Shown one piece after another: positions 43,182 to 52,002 of a stretch of 64,000 nucleotides of DNA. The notes beneath the pieces were generated by a model. The model had not been told where the DNA came from. It saw nothing but the letters and a program-made list of their open reading frames with translations, and did no database searches. A program made the translations under genes and the position numbers. The stretch's first letter is position 1; each line of letters starts with the position of its first letter. The stretch is from positions 46,817-110,816 of the forward strand of contig NZ_BCYU01000001.1 of the NCBI RefSeq assembly GCF_001598355.1, in the 5' to 3' direction. The DNA comes from Sphingomonas asaccharolytica NBRC 15499 (lineage in GTDB: Bacteria > Pseudomonadota > Alphaproteobacteria > Sphingomonadales > Sphingomonadaceae).

Positions 43182-44270
43182 TCATGGACGCAGCGCGCAC
43201 CCGGCCGTTACGCGGATTGGGTTGCACCGCGCCATGGCACCATCCGGCAGCGTCACGATGAAGCCCCGCTTCAGCGGATCGGGCGCGCCGGGATAATAAT
43301 CGGTGCTGACCGCCTGCGCGCCGCTCGCCATCGCCGCCTGCGCCTTGGATAAATCATGTGAGCGCGCCTCGACGGTATTGGCGTCGGTGCGGGTTCGTAC
43401 GATCAGGCCCTCTGCCACCCAGCGCTTGATCTTCTCGCCGTCGACCAGAGGATCCTGCACGATCTGCACGGCGGATTCCGGCTGATTGTCGGGATACCAG
43501 CCGAACATCGACCGCCCGGCAAGCGAGGGATGCCCGGCGCGATAGGCGTCCGACACCGCATCACGGACATCGAACACGATATAAATGCGCCCGCGTGCCG
43601 AGGCGAGGCTGGGCCAACCGTGCTCGCGGACCGCGTCGCGCAAGGTTGCGGCCTTGCCGCGCACGTCGTCCGGCGTGATGAGCCGCTTGCCCGGCAGGAC
43701 CGAGCGTATCTCCGCGTCGAGCGCGTCGAGCAGCGCCTTGTCGGTGAGCGGCAACGGATCGGTGATCGGCCGATGCGACGGCGTGTCCGCCGCGTTGATC
43801 GTGATCATGATCGGCAGATGGTCAGGGTGCGCCCGCGACCAGCGATCGATCTCGGTCAGGCAGCGCACCAACGTGACGCAGGTGCTGAGATAATCCACGT
43901 CCGGGATATGGAATATCTTGAAGCCCGGCCGAAGCATCGCGGCGCGGTCGAAGCCGGTCGCTTCCCCCAACGCGCGTGCCCATTGCTCGCCTTTGGGATC
44001 GGCATAGCGGCCACCGATGGGATCCGCGAAGATATCCAGCTCAACCTGCCGCACGCCTGCGTCGAGTTGTTGCGACAGCGGCAGATGATAATAATCGAGT
44101 CCGTCGGCGAGCTTCGGCTCCACCGCGCGAAGCCGGGTCATGACGGCTGTAGGAATCCGCGCCTTGAAACTGTTGTGGGAGCCGACGACCTGCACGTCGT
44201 TCATCGCGACGGGAGGCGCGGCCGCGCCGATCAGGGTCAGCGCGGCGGCGGAGAGGGCGACCTTCAACAT
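43182..44270 (-). CDS. exported phosphatidylinositol-specific phospholipase C-like protein
   Basis: A 362-residue protein with a signal peptide (ALSAAALTLIGAAAPP). It has the PI-PLC-C1-type core: GSHNSFK with the catalytic His near residue 32, LDAGVRQVELDIF with metal and substrate acidic residues, and a second His in FKIFHIPDVDYL. Members cleave phosphoinositides or related phosphodiesters. The start ATG overlaps the TonB receptor stop by one base (TGATG), so the two are co-translated, suggesting breakdown of a substrate imported by that receptor. Confidence 0.9.
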   Translation of the reverse strand: MLKVALSAAALTLIGAAAPPVAMNDVQVVGSHNSFKARIPTAVMTRLRAVEPKLADGLDYYHLPLSQQLDAGVRQVELDIFADPIGGRYADPKGEQWARALGEATGFDRAAMLRPGFKIFHIPDVDYLSTCVTLVRCLTEIDRWSRAHPDHLPIMITINAADTPSHRPITDPLPLTDKALLDALDAEIRSVLPGKRLITPDDVRGKAATLRDAVREHGWPSLASARGRIYIVFDVRDAVSDAYRAGHPSLAGRSMFGWYPDNQPESAVQIVQDPLVDGEKIKRWVAEGLIVRTRTDANTVEARSHDLSKAQAAMASGAQAVSTDYYPGAPDPLKRGFIVTLPDGAMARCNPIRVTAGCALRP

Positions 44271-46906
44271 CAGAACTCGACCCGTGCGCCGAACAACAGG
44301 GTGCGTCCATAATATTGGATCTCGCCGTAGCGCAATTCGGTCTCGTTATAGGAATAGCTCCTGGCCCCGGCGATATTGATCGCCTCGACACTCACCGTCA
44401 TCTTCGGCGTGATCCGGTAGGAGAGATTGCCGTCGAGCGACCCGAACGGCGCGACATAGGTGGACGATTGAGTCGTGCTGCCATTGCTCGACAGATATTT
44501 GTCGCGCCAGACATAGGACAGGCGCGCCGAGATCGGCCCCTTGTCGTAGAAGCCGACGACGTTGAAGCTGTTCTTCGACAGGCCGATAAGCTGATCGACG
44601 ATCGGACGCGCCCCCGCCGTATAGCTCGATTGCACCGAAGTGTGCGTATAGGACGCCTGGAAGCCGAGGCCGTCGAACGGCGCCGGGAGGAAATCGAGCA
44701 CCTGGTTGTAGGCCGCCTCGACGCCATAGACCTTGGCATTGCCGCCATTGACCTGGGTGCTCAGCAGCACGGTGCCGCGCCCCGGAATGTCGATATTGAC
44801 GTTCTGCGCGGTGATGTAATCGTCCATCGCTTTGTAGAACAGAGCGCCAGTCAGCGAGGCGTTGCGCCGGAAATACCATTCCAGCGATCCGTCGAACTGG
44901 CTCGCGAGGAAGGGCTTGAGCGCCGGATTGCCGCCGCTCGCGGTCGGTGCGTCGGTGGAGACGCTGATCTGCGGCGCGCTCTGCGTCATGTTCGGGCGCG
45001 TCAGCACGCGGCTGGCGGCGAGACGGGCCACGAGGGTCGGGGTGAGCGCGGCACGCAGATTGAAGCTCGGCAGCCAGTTGTTGAATGTCTGCGGGAAGCT
45101 GGCGGGGGTCGGGGTCGTGCCAAGGGTCAGCGTGCCGCTCGCCACCTGATCGGTGCGGACATAGCGGACGCCGACATTGCCGGTGACGTCGACGCTGCCG
45201 AGCTGGAAGGCGTAATCGGCCCGAATATAGCCGGCGACGACCTTTTCCGTGACGACATAGGATGCGCGCAGGTCGCTCGCGGTGCGCGGCGCGTTCGCCA
45301 CCGCATCGCTGAACAACTTGTTGTAGAAAACGCTGGTGACCGGCACCAGCCAGGTGCGCGGGAAATTGCCCGGAACCCCCGACAGGAAATTGTCGTACGG
45401 CAACGCCTCATAGGCGCCCGGCGCGAAGGCGGTGATGGGCGTGCCGTTGGCGGACGTCACGAGGAAATCGCGGCGCCAATAATCGCGCTTGCGCCAATGA
45501 TATTCGCCGCCCACCGCGATCTTGGTGATGAAGCCGTCCAGATCGCGGCCGATATCGGCGCGGGCATAGCTGTCCCAATCCTTGCTGTTCTTGGGCGCGA
45601 TGTTGAAGGTCGTCACGGCATAGCTGGCGGGATCGTTGACGTTCACCGGGGTGCTGAGCGTCGACCCGACCTTATAGCCGCCCGACGCGTCATAGGTCAG
45701 CGGGGCCAGGAACTGCATGCGGCTGCGCACCGTGCCCTCGGCATAGCTCGGGTGATAGCTGTGCGCGAACGACCAGTTCGCATTGGCGGAGAGATGCCAC
45801 CGATCCGGGTTCCACTCTTGTTTCAACCCGACATTGAACAGATCGTGGCGGTTCAAACTGTATTCGCGCGAGGCCATGAAGCGCACGTTGTTGATCGTCG
45901 CGGCGGTCACCGTGTCGCCGTTCAGCTTGACCGATCCCGGCACGATGCTGGTGCCCGGATCGTCCGGGTAGATGTCCAGCCCGAATTCGTCATAGGCGAC
46001 GTCGAGGCGCGTCACCGACACGTCGAGCGTGGTTTCCAGTTCCGCCGATGGCCGCCATTGGGCGGAAACGAGGCCGGACAGGCGCGTGCGATCCTCGGTC
46101 TCCACCGTCGGGCGGGTGCGCGTCGGCGTGTAAAAGCCGGCGCCGAGCGCGGAGGTGAATTTGTCGAGGTTCCAGCCGGTATTGTAATAGCGATCGTTGC
46201 GCACCGACTTCGCCCAATATTGCGCGCCGAAGAGAAGGCCGAACTGGCCGTCCTTGGACTTGAAGCTGGTCAGCAGCGTGGCGTTGGGTCGCACCTTTTC
46301 GGTCATCGTCGTATAGGTGCCGCGCACGTTCAGCGTGGTCTTGGTGCCGACGTCGAGCGGATGGAAGGTCTTGACGTCGATATTGCCGCCCAGCGCGCCT
46401 TCGGTCATGTCCGCGGTCGGCGTCTTGATGACGTCGATCTGCGAGACGAACTCCGCCGGCAGCATTTCGAAACGGAATTGGCGGCCGTTGGCCCCGCCAT
46501 TCTCGATCAGGTCGTTGATCGCCACCGTGCGACCGTTGACCAACGTGCTCTGGAACTGCGGGCCAAGGCCGCGGACGCTGACGTAGAGCCCCTCGCCACG
46601 CGGACGAGTGATTGCGACGCCGGTGACGAGCTGCAACGCTTCGGCGACGTTCTGCGTCGGGAATTTGCCGATGTCGGTGGAGTTGATGGCGTCAACGCCA
46701 TAATCGGCCTTGCGCTTCGTCTCCGTCGCTTCGGCGAGGCTGCGCGCATAGCTGCCCGTCACGACGATGTCGCCGTCATCGGCGGCTGCATTTCCCTCGC
46801 TAGCGGGGGCCGGTGACGCTGTCTGCGCATAGGCGGGCTGCGCAGCCGCCAGAACGAAAAGGGCAAGCGGAAGCGGCGCGCAAAGCAGGCGCGAATAACG
46901 TGACAT
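44270..46906 (-). CDS. TonB-dependent outer-membrane receptor
   Basis: An 878-residue receptor. It has a signal peptide (PLPLALFVLAAAQPAYAQ), the TonB box-like DDGDIVVTGSYARSL, a plug domain (about 60-190: NVAEALQLVTGVAITRPRGE, VRGLGPQFQSTLVNGR and FVSQIDVIKTPTADMTEG) and a 22-strand-type barrel ending GRTLLFGARVEF with terminal Phe. This plug type is the large Caulobacter/sphingomonad group that often imports carbohydrates or phosphorus compounds. It leads a two-gene unit with the PI-PLC-like gene. GGGGAGAA lies about 12 nt before the ATG. Confidence 0.95.
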   Translation of the reverse strand: MSRYSRLLCAPLPLALFVLAAAQPAYAQTASPAPASEGNAAADDGDIVVTGSYARSLAEATETKRKADYGVDAINSTDIGKFPTQNVAEALQLVTGVAITRPRGEGLYVSVRGLGPQFQSTLVNGRTVAINDLIENGGANGRQFRFEMLPAEFVSQIDVIKTPTADMTEGALGGNIDVKTFHPLDVGTKTTLNVRGTYTTMTEKVRPNATLLTSFKSKDGQFGLLFGAQYWAKSVRNDRYYNTGWNLDKFTSALGAGFYTPTRTRPTVETEDRTRLSGLVSAQWRPSAELETTLDVSVTRLDVAYDEFGLDIYPDDPGTSIVPGSVKLNGDTVTAATINNVRFMASREYSLNRHDLFNVGLKQEWNPDRWHLSANANWSFAHSYHPSYAEGTVRSRMQFLAPLTYDASGGYKVGSTLSTPVNVNDPASYAVTTFNIAPKNSKDWDSYARADIGRDLDGFITKIAVGGEYHWRKRDYWRRDFLVTSANGTPITAFAPGAYEALPYDNFLSGVPGNFPRTWLVPVTSVFYNKLFSDAVANAPRTASDLRASYVVTEKVVAGYIRADYAFQLGSVDVTGNVGVRYVRTDQVASGTLTLGTTPTPASFPQTFNNWLPSFNLRAALTPTLVARLAASRVLTRPNMTQSAPQISVSTDAPTASGGNPALKPFLASQFDGSLEWYFRRNASLTGALFYKAMDDYITAQNVNIDIPGRGTVLLSTQVNGGNAKVYGVEAAYNQVLDFLPAPFDGLGFQASYTHTSVQSSYTAGARPIVDQLIGLSKNSFNVVGFYDKGPISARLSYVWRDKYLSSNGSTTQSSTYVAPFGSLDGNLSYRITPKMTVSVEAINIAGARSYSYNETELRYGEIQYYGRTLLFGARVEF

Positions 46907-47126
46907 CTGATGGATTCTCCCCTCGGCTTTAGGCCGTTACGGGGCAGTTAGAGTCGCGCGATGACACTTTGATGGCTTGGGGATTACTCTAACATTTAAT
47001 CGAGGCGTCGGGGCGCTGCTCCAAAGAAGAACACCGCCCGTCATGGGACGGTGCGATTTTGGTGGAGTGGCAGTCGCTCGCCAGCTGGGCTTGCTTCAAA
47101 GACCGGTTTGCATCGCGCAGAGACCA

Positions 47127-47149
47127 GGTCGCGTCAGACTGAAAGCACC
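47127..47149 (+). repeat. dispersed intergenic repeat, copy C (short)
   Basis: GGTCGCGTCAGACTGAAAGC followed by ACC. It differs from copy A by one deletion and two substitutions. It lies 28 bp from the end of the truncated binding-protein gene and 221 bp upstream of the TonB receptor start. Confidence 0.55.
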
Positions 47150-47176
47150 AGCGCGACGCTTGGAGAGCGTCACGGA

Positions 47177-47965
47177 TTACGGAACCGCTTCGAGGATTCT
47201 GTAGTGTTCAATGTCCAATGGATCGCGATCAGCGATTTGAACAGGTGCGCCCTCCCATTGCCAGATCTTGCCTCCCGCCGAGCGTGAAAGACTTATTCGA
47301 CCCCGGGACCCTTCAACCTCTGCACCCATCCAGAAGTCTGCCTTAGTCGAACTGATGCCTTTGCCGGCTCGAAGTATTTCCGCGATCAAGCGGATTGTAT
47401 CGTAGCCTTCGAAAGCCACAAACGACGGGCGAACGGACAGCTGATCACGCAGGCTGGCTTCGACCGTGTCGCCTAGCGTTCCGAGATTCTTCGGAAGGTA
47501 GCGCAAGAATGGGATCGCGGTACCGTCCTTACCTAGAGATGCTGCCCAACTGGCGAACTCTGGTTGCCCGGCTGGAGCGCCGATCTGGATCGAGCGGAGG
47601 CGGGGGTCGTGCCGAACCGCGCGGACAATCGCCGTCGCTGGCTCCGGCACTCCGACCAAGAGAAGCAATGCGGTCACATTGGCGCGCGCAAGCTCATCGC
47701 ATACCGCGTCCGGAGCTAACTCAAGCGCATCCAACTCGAGAACGGAACCTCCGCAGGAGGCGAATCGCTCACGCAGGATGCGCGTTCCAGATGGCCAATA
47801 AATGCTCGGCTGGGTGACCACCGAGATGTGCTTGTTTCCCGCCTGGATCAGGAAATCCGCGAACCTTTGCCAGCCACGCGACTGCGGCGGACAGAGGCGA
47901 GCGATCCAGTCCGCATGCTCCTCGGTTAGCGAGTCGATAACCGCGGAGGAACAAAGATGTGGCAA
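47177..47965 (-). pseudogene. 5'-truncated ABC-type periplasmic binding protein
   Basis: The visible 262 residues are the C-terminal two thirds of a type 1 (Leu/Ile/Val-type) solute-binding protein: SRGWQRFADFLIQAGNKHIS, FVAFEGYDTIRLIAEILRAG and IWQWEGAPVQIADRDPLD. Family members are usually about 380-400 residues with a signal peptide; both the leader and the first lobe half are missing. Only a TTG is available as a start, and no signal peptide exists. No ABC permease or ATPase is nearby. The similarity begins at the point where the overlapping VOC fragment loses its own similarity, so it looks like a deletion junction. Confidence 0.7.
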
Positions 47966-48219
47966 CTCAAGCGCTGACCGCGTTCGGCGAGTTGAGCGCG
48001 ATGAGCGTCAAGCGAGTCGACCAGCATCGTCACAAAGCCGTTGCCTGCCTGGTCGGCCTGCTCAAACACCGCGATGCCGCCCGAACCTTCGTGCCATTCA
48101 CGCAGGATCGGCATTGGATTGGCATCGCCCGGATGGCCAAAGAAGCGCTCGAACCACGCCTCGGCCCGGGTCATGTCGTCGGTCGAGAGCACAGCCGGCG
48201 TGCGGTCAATGATGGGCAT
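47926..48219 (-). pseudogene. 3'-truncated VOC-family (bleomycin-resistance-like) protein
   Basis: A 97-residue frame. The first about 80 residues are a normal VOC module (MPIIDRTPAVLSTDDMTRAE, FERFFGHPGDANPMPILREW and GFVTMLVDSLDAHRAQLAER). After GQRLSC the sequence runs out of the family, and the C-terminal RDPDGN-type ligand region is absent (family about 115-125 residues). GGAGAA precedes the ATG. The reading continues into the neighbouring binding-protein fragment in another frame. Probably inactive, although the N-terminal half could still fold. Confidence 0.7.
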
Positions 48220-48347
48220 TTTTCTTCTCCGGATGATATTCAAGATCTGTTGGAGCCAGTCAGCGCGCGATCACAGCTGACAGACACCTGGCTTCATCTC
48301 GGTCTCCCATGGGCAGAGCGTTTGTCGCTCCAGCAAAACGCGTTCGG

Positions 48348-48842
48348 CTATTCGAGTGTGAGGACCGTCGTTGGCGACACGCGGCAGAATTTCCAGTCGT
48401 CAACCACTGGGAAACCTGACCGTTCGAACAAGCCGATCGCCGCCTCGTTTGATCGCTGCACCCGCCACTCAATCCGCGGCAAGCCTTCGGCTGCCGCCAA
48501 GGTAGCAACCTTGCGAAGCAACGCCCCGCCGATCCCCTGGCGCCGCGCGGGCGCTCGGACGAACACGTCCTCGACGAACAAGGTCGGTCGCCCCTCGAAT
48601 GTCGAAAAGCCGTGATACCAAGCGCAAAACCCGACCGCACGCTCGGCTTGCTCAGCGATCAGAAAGGACGCGGTGGGTCGTGCCCGCGACAATTCCTCTG
48701 AAAGGTGAAGGCCTGTCACTTTGAGCTCGCCGGCCAGACCTTCGTGTGCGGCGAGTTCGACGATCAACTGGTACAATGCTGTCGCGTCATCCGGCACGGC
48801 TGACCGGATGAGCGCCGCCGTACTGCCCTCAGAGCTCAGCAC
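48348..48842 (-). CDS. GNAT-family N-acetyltransferase
   Basis: A 164-residue GNAT. Motif A (acetyl-CoA pyrophosphate loop) is RAPARRQGIGGALLRKV, followed by RIEWRVQRSNEAAIGLFERSG with motif B. The N-terminal IRSAVPDDATALYQLIVELA is usual for diamine-acetyltransferase-like (SSAT) members. It starts with GTG, overlapping the D-aminoacylase-like gene by 7 bp, so it ends the operon that begins with the TonB receptor at 56527. It may acetylate an amine or amino acid released by that pathway. Confidence 0.9.
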   Translation of the reverse strand: MLSSEGSTAALIRSAVPDDATALYQLIVELAAHEGLAGELKVTGLHLSEELSRARPTASFLIAEQAERAVGFCAWYHGFSTFEGRPTLFVEDVFVRAPARRQGIGGALLRKVATLAAAEGLPRIEWRVQRSNEAAIGLFERSGFPVVDDWKFCRVSPTTVLTLE

Positions 48843-50440
48843 CGGTGCCTCAACACCATACCGGATCGCGAACCGGTCGCACGCTCGCGGTCAACCGCCA
48901 GCACGCCATTGACTATAACGTCCTCTATTCCGACCGGCGGCGCCATCGGATGCGCCCAGTCCGAACCGGCCGCGACCTTGGCATAATCGAACACCACCAA
49001 GTCGGCACGCAGCCCTTCACGGAGCACGCCCCGGTCGGCGAGGCCCATCCGCGCCGCAGGCCATGAGGTCATCTTGCGCACTGCGTCGGGCAAGGTCAGG
49101 ACACCGCGGTCGCGGGCATAGACGCCGAGGATACGTGGGAACGTGCCGTAAGCGCGTGGATGGGGAAGGCCGAGCGCATCCATCTCGCCGAACTTGGCGG
49201 ACGCCCCCGCATCGGTGCCGATACTCGTCCACGGTTGCTTCAAGGCGAGGTCGATATCGCCCTCATCCATCATGAAGAACAATGCCATGGCGCGGTTGGG
49301 CAACGCAGCGCCGGCAATGTCCCAGGCGACGTCCTCGGGATCGCGCCCCAGCGCCTTGCCAATCGCGGCGAAGCTCTGGCCATCATATTTGTCGTATTTG
49401 GGATCGAAGGCATTGGCGAGAACGACATGGTCCCAACCGCCCGAGGCCTCGACCAGATTCGACCAGTCGGGCTGCGACCCGGCCGCGACCTCACGCTTGA
49501 GCCGCGCACGGATCGCAGGATCCTTGAGCCGTTCCCACCCCTTGGTTTGGCCGTCAGCGAACACCCAAGTGGGGATCGTGATATCGATCCCGGTTCCGCC
49601 CGCCGTATAGGGATAGACGTCGGCGGCCACGTCGACGCCGCGGTCGCGTGCCGCCGCGATCCGCGCCAGCGCCTGCGGCATGAGCTTGCCTGCGAGGGGC
49701 TGGAACGCCGCCTTGAGGTGGAAGATCTCGACCTTGACGCGTCCGTCTTCGCCGATCCGGATCGCCTCGTCGATTGCGGAGAGGATCTTGGCGCTCTCGT
49801 CGCGCATGTGCGTCGCGTAGAAGCCACCGCACTTGCCCGACTCCTTGGCCAGGGCGATCAGGTCATCGGTGCTCTGGAAGGTGTCGGGCGAATAGATCAG
49901 CGCCGAGGAGATTCCGAACACGCCCGCATGCATCGCGGCCGCGACCTCATGCCGCATCGCGTCGAGCTGCGCTGCGCTCGGATGCCCCGCCCCATCCCCC
50001 ATCACCTTCACCCGCGCCTGGGCGGCGCTGTAATAGGTACCGAAATTGACCGCGATCCCCTGGCGCTCGAGCTGCGTGAAATAGGCCGTTATCTTCGCTG
50101 CATCGACGGGCGTCCCGCCTTCGCCGGCGATAAGCGTCGTGACACCCATGCGCAGCTTGTTCTCGGCGCCACCGCTCTTGAGCAGCACCTCGCCCGATTG
50201 GTCCATCATGTCGATGAAACCGGGCGAGACGTAGAGGCCGGTCGCGTCGATCTCCCTGCGCCCGGCGCCGTCGACCGCGCCGATCCGGGCGATCCGCCCA
50301 TCCTTGATCGCGATATCGGCAGCGACCCAGGGATTGCCTGCGCCGTCGAGGACATGGCCGTGACGGATGACAATATCGTATTGCGGCGCTGGCGATGCAC
50401 CAAGCAGCAACAACGAGGCGGCAAGCGGAAGCAGTCTCAT
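48836..50440 (-). CDS. exported N-acyl-D-amino-acid deacylase-like amidohydrolase
   Basis: A 534-residue amidohydrolase-superfamily protein with a signal peptide (LLPLAASLLLLGASPAP). Similarity to D-aminoacylases covers FDI/DGAGNPW, LYVSPGFIDMMDQSG, FYATHMRDES with His, VKVEIFHLKA with His and the C-terminal GTDAGA with Asp. Two expected features differ. The HxH of other amidohydrolases is replaced by MMDQ, and the metal Cys of D-aminoacylases (GNCG) is Glu (LIAGEGGT). It is ATGA-coupled to the serine hydrolase gene. Likely it releases D-amino acids from N-acyl or peptide forms; activity is inferred. Confidence 0.85.
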   Translation of the reverse strand: MRLLPLAASLLLLGASPAPQYDIVIRHGHVLDGAGNPWVAADIAIKDGRIARIGAVDGAGRREIDATGLYVSPGFIDMMDQSGEVLLKSGGAENKLRMGVTTLIAGEGGTPVDAAKITAYFTQLERQGIAVNFGTYYSAAQARVKVMGDGAGHPSAAQLDAMRHEVAAAMHAGVFGISSALIYSPDTFQSTDDLIALAKESGKCGGFYATHMRDESAKILSAIDEAIRIGEDGRVKVEIFHLKAAFQPLAGKLMPQALARIAAARDRGVDVAADVYPYTAGGTGIDITIPTWVFADGQTKGWERLKDPAIRARLKREVAAGSQPDWSNLVEASGGWDHVVLANAFDPKYDKYDGQSFAAIGKALGRDPEDVAWDIAGAALPNRAMALFFMMDEGDIDLALKQPWTSIGTDAGASAKFGEMDALGLPHPRAYGTFPRILGVYARDRGVLTLPDAVRKMTSWPAARMGLADRGVLREGLRADLVVFDYAKVAAGSDWAHPMAPPVGIEDVIVNGVLAVDRERATGSRSGMVLRHRC

Positions 50441-52002
50441 CTCGCGGATCCGACCGGCTGGAAAAGGAGGTCCTGATAATCGTAGCTGAAATCAGCGATC
50501 GGCGAGACCGCCTTCATCGTCACGCGATCGACCTTACCCTCGGCATCGAGCGCGAACGTGACATATGCCGGCTCGAGCGACTTGTCGTCCAAGCGGGTGA
50601 TGAAGGTGTCGTACTGATAATGCTCCAGCCGCCCGCCCATCCGCGGCGTCGACTTGAAGTCGATCGTCAGTTGGCCACCCGCCTCCCCGACCACAATGTC
50701 GCCATACCAGGGATCGCGATAGGTGCCGGCATAGCGTGCCAGCGGCAGCGACGGCCCAACCTTGGCGGGCGCAGCCGCCGCGGCGCGAACCAGCTTCAGC
50801 GCCTCCGCCGCGCGCTCGGCCTTGAATTTCGCCAGCTTGGCGGGCCAATCGTCCTTGGGCTGGTCGAGATAATGGTCGAGCAACTCGTACATCAGCCCCC
50901 GAACGACGTCGCCGTCCTCGCTGTTCACTTCGATCGAGAAGGCAACGTTCTTCTCCGGGATCAGCACGACGGCCGATAGGAACCCGAACACCGCGCCGCC
51001 GTGCCACACGATCCGCGCCCCGTGATAGTCCTGCACGTCCCAGCCAAGCGCATACGTGTAGAACATCGGCTGAGTCGCCTTGAGGTAGTCGGGCCGGGGC
51101 GCGATCGGCTGGAGCAGAACAGGCTTCCACATCTCCTCGTGCGCGGCTTCGCTGAACAGCCGCTCGCCGTCGGGAAGCCTGCCGCCAGCGAGTTGCAGCG
51201 TCAGCCATTTGGCCATGTCGTTGGCGCTGATCGCCAGTCCACCAGCCGGCGCCGCATTGCGCGCCAGATCGTCGCGTTCGCCCAGCACTTCCTGCGTGCC
51301 GAGGCCACGCAGCCCGCCGTTGAACCGGGCATGGGGAAAAGCGCGATCGGCGGTTGTAAAACGCCTCTCGTCGTCGGTCGTCGAGGTCAGCATTCCGGCC
51401 GGCTTGAGCACGTGCTCGCGCACATAATCTTCCCAAGTCTGACCAGTGACCGCCTCGATCAGCTGGCCTGCGACCATGTAAAGGACGTTGTCGTAAGCAT
51501 AGCCGCTGCGGAAGCTCGTCGCCGGCTTGATGAAGCGCAGTCGGCGGACCGCCTCGGCGCGCGGGATGTTGCTGCGCGGTGCGAACAGCAAGTCGCCCGC
51601 ACCAAGTCCGAGGCCGCTGCGATGGACCAGCAAATCGCGGATCGTCATCTCGCGCGTAACCCAATAGTCGTACATCTGAAAGCCGGGCAACCGGTCGGTG
51701 ACCTTGTCGTCCCATGAGATCTTGCCGGCATCGACCAAGGTAGCGAGCGCCGCGACGGTGAAGGCCTTGCCGGTCGATCCGGTCGGGAAGATCGTGTCGG
51801 CATCGACCTTGTCGGACGCGCCGAGCTTGCGCACGCCCCAGCCGCGCGCCAGCACCGGCTTGCCGTTCTCGACGATCGCGATGGCGATACCCGGCACGCC
51901 GGCATGCTGCCTGACCGCCTCGACGCGAGCCTCGAAGCCCTTGGGCGGCGCGGCTAGCGCAGGCGACGCGACGAGAACGAGCGCGAGCAATGCTTTTTTC
52001 AT
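50437..52002 (-). CDS. exported serine hydrolase (class C beta-lactamase / DD-peptidase fold)
   Basis: A 521-residue protein with a signal peptide (KKALLALVLVASPALAAP). The beta-lactamase family triad is present: S-x-x-K in FPTGSTGKAFT near residue 76, Y-x-N in YAYDNVLYMV and HGG in IVWHGGAVFG. A C-terminal lipocalin-like domain (YAGTYRDPWYGDIVVGEAGG) resembles D-aminopeptidase/esterase relatives of this family, which act on D-amino-acid peptides or esters. It is ATGA-coupled to the permease upstream and to the deacylase downstream. Confidence 0.92.
   Translation of the reverse strand: MKKALLALVLVASPALAAPPKGFEARVEAVRQHAGVPGIAIAIVENGKPVLARGWGVRKLGASDKVDADTIFPTGSTGKAFTVAALATLVDAGKISWDDKVTDRLPGFQMYDYWVTREMTIRDLLVHRSGLGLGAGDLLFAPRSNIPRAEAVRRLRFIKPATSFRSGYAYDNVLYMVAGQLIEAVTGQTWEDYVREHVLKPAGMLTSTTDDERRFTTADRAFPHARFNGGLRGLGTQEVLGERDDLARNAAPAGGLAISANDMAKWLTLQLAGGRLPDGERLFSEAAHEEMWKPVLLQPIAPRPDYLKATQPMFYTYALGWDVQDYHGARIVWHGGAVFGFLSAVVLIPEKNVAFSIEVNSEDGDVVRGLMYELLDHYLDQPKDDWPAKLAKFKAERAAEALKLVRAAAAAPAKVGPSLPLARYAGTYRDPWYGDIVVGEAGGQLTIDFKSTPRMGGRLEHYQYDTFITRLDDKSLEPAYVTFALDAEGKVDRVTMKAVSPIADFSYDYQDLLFQPVGSAR

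Noticed and set aside
44315..46816. 833-residue open frame opposite the second TonB receptor
   Set aside because: Same type of antisense shadow; the minus-strand receptor is complete from leader to terminal Phe.
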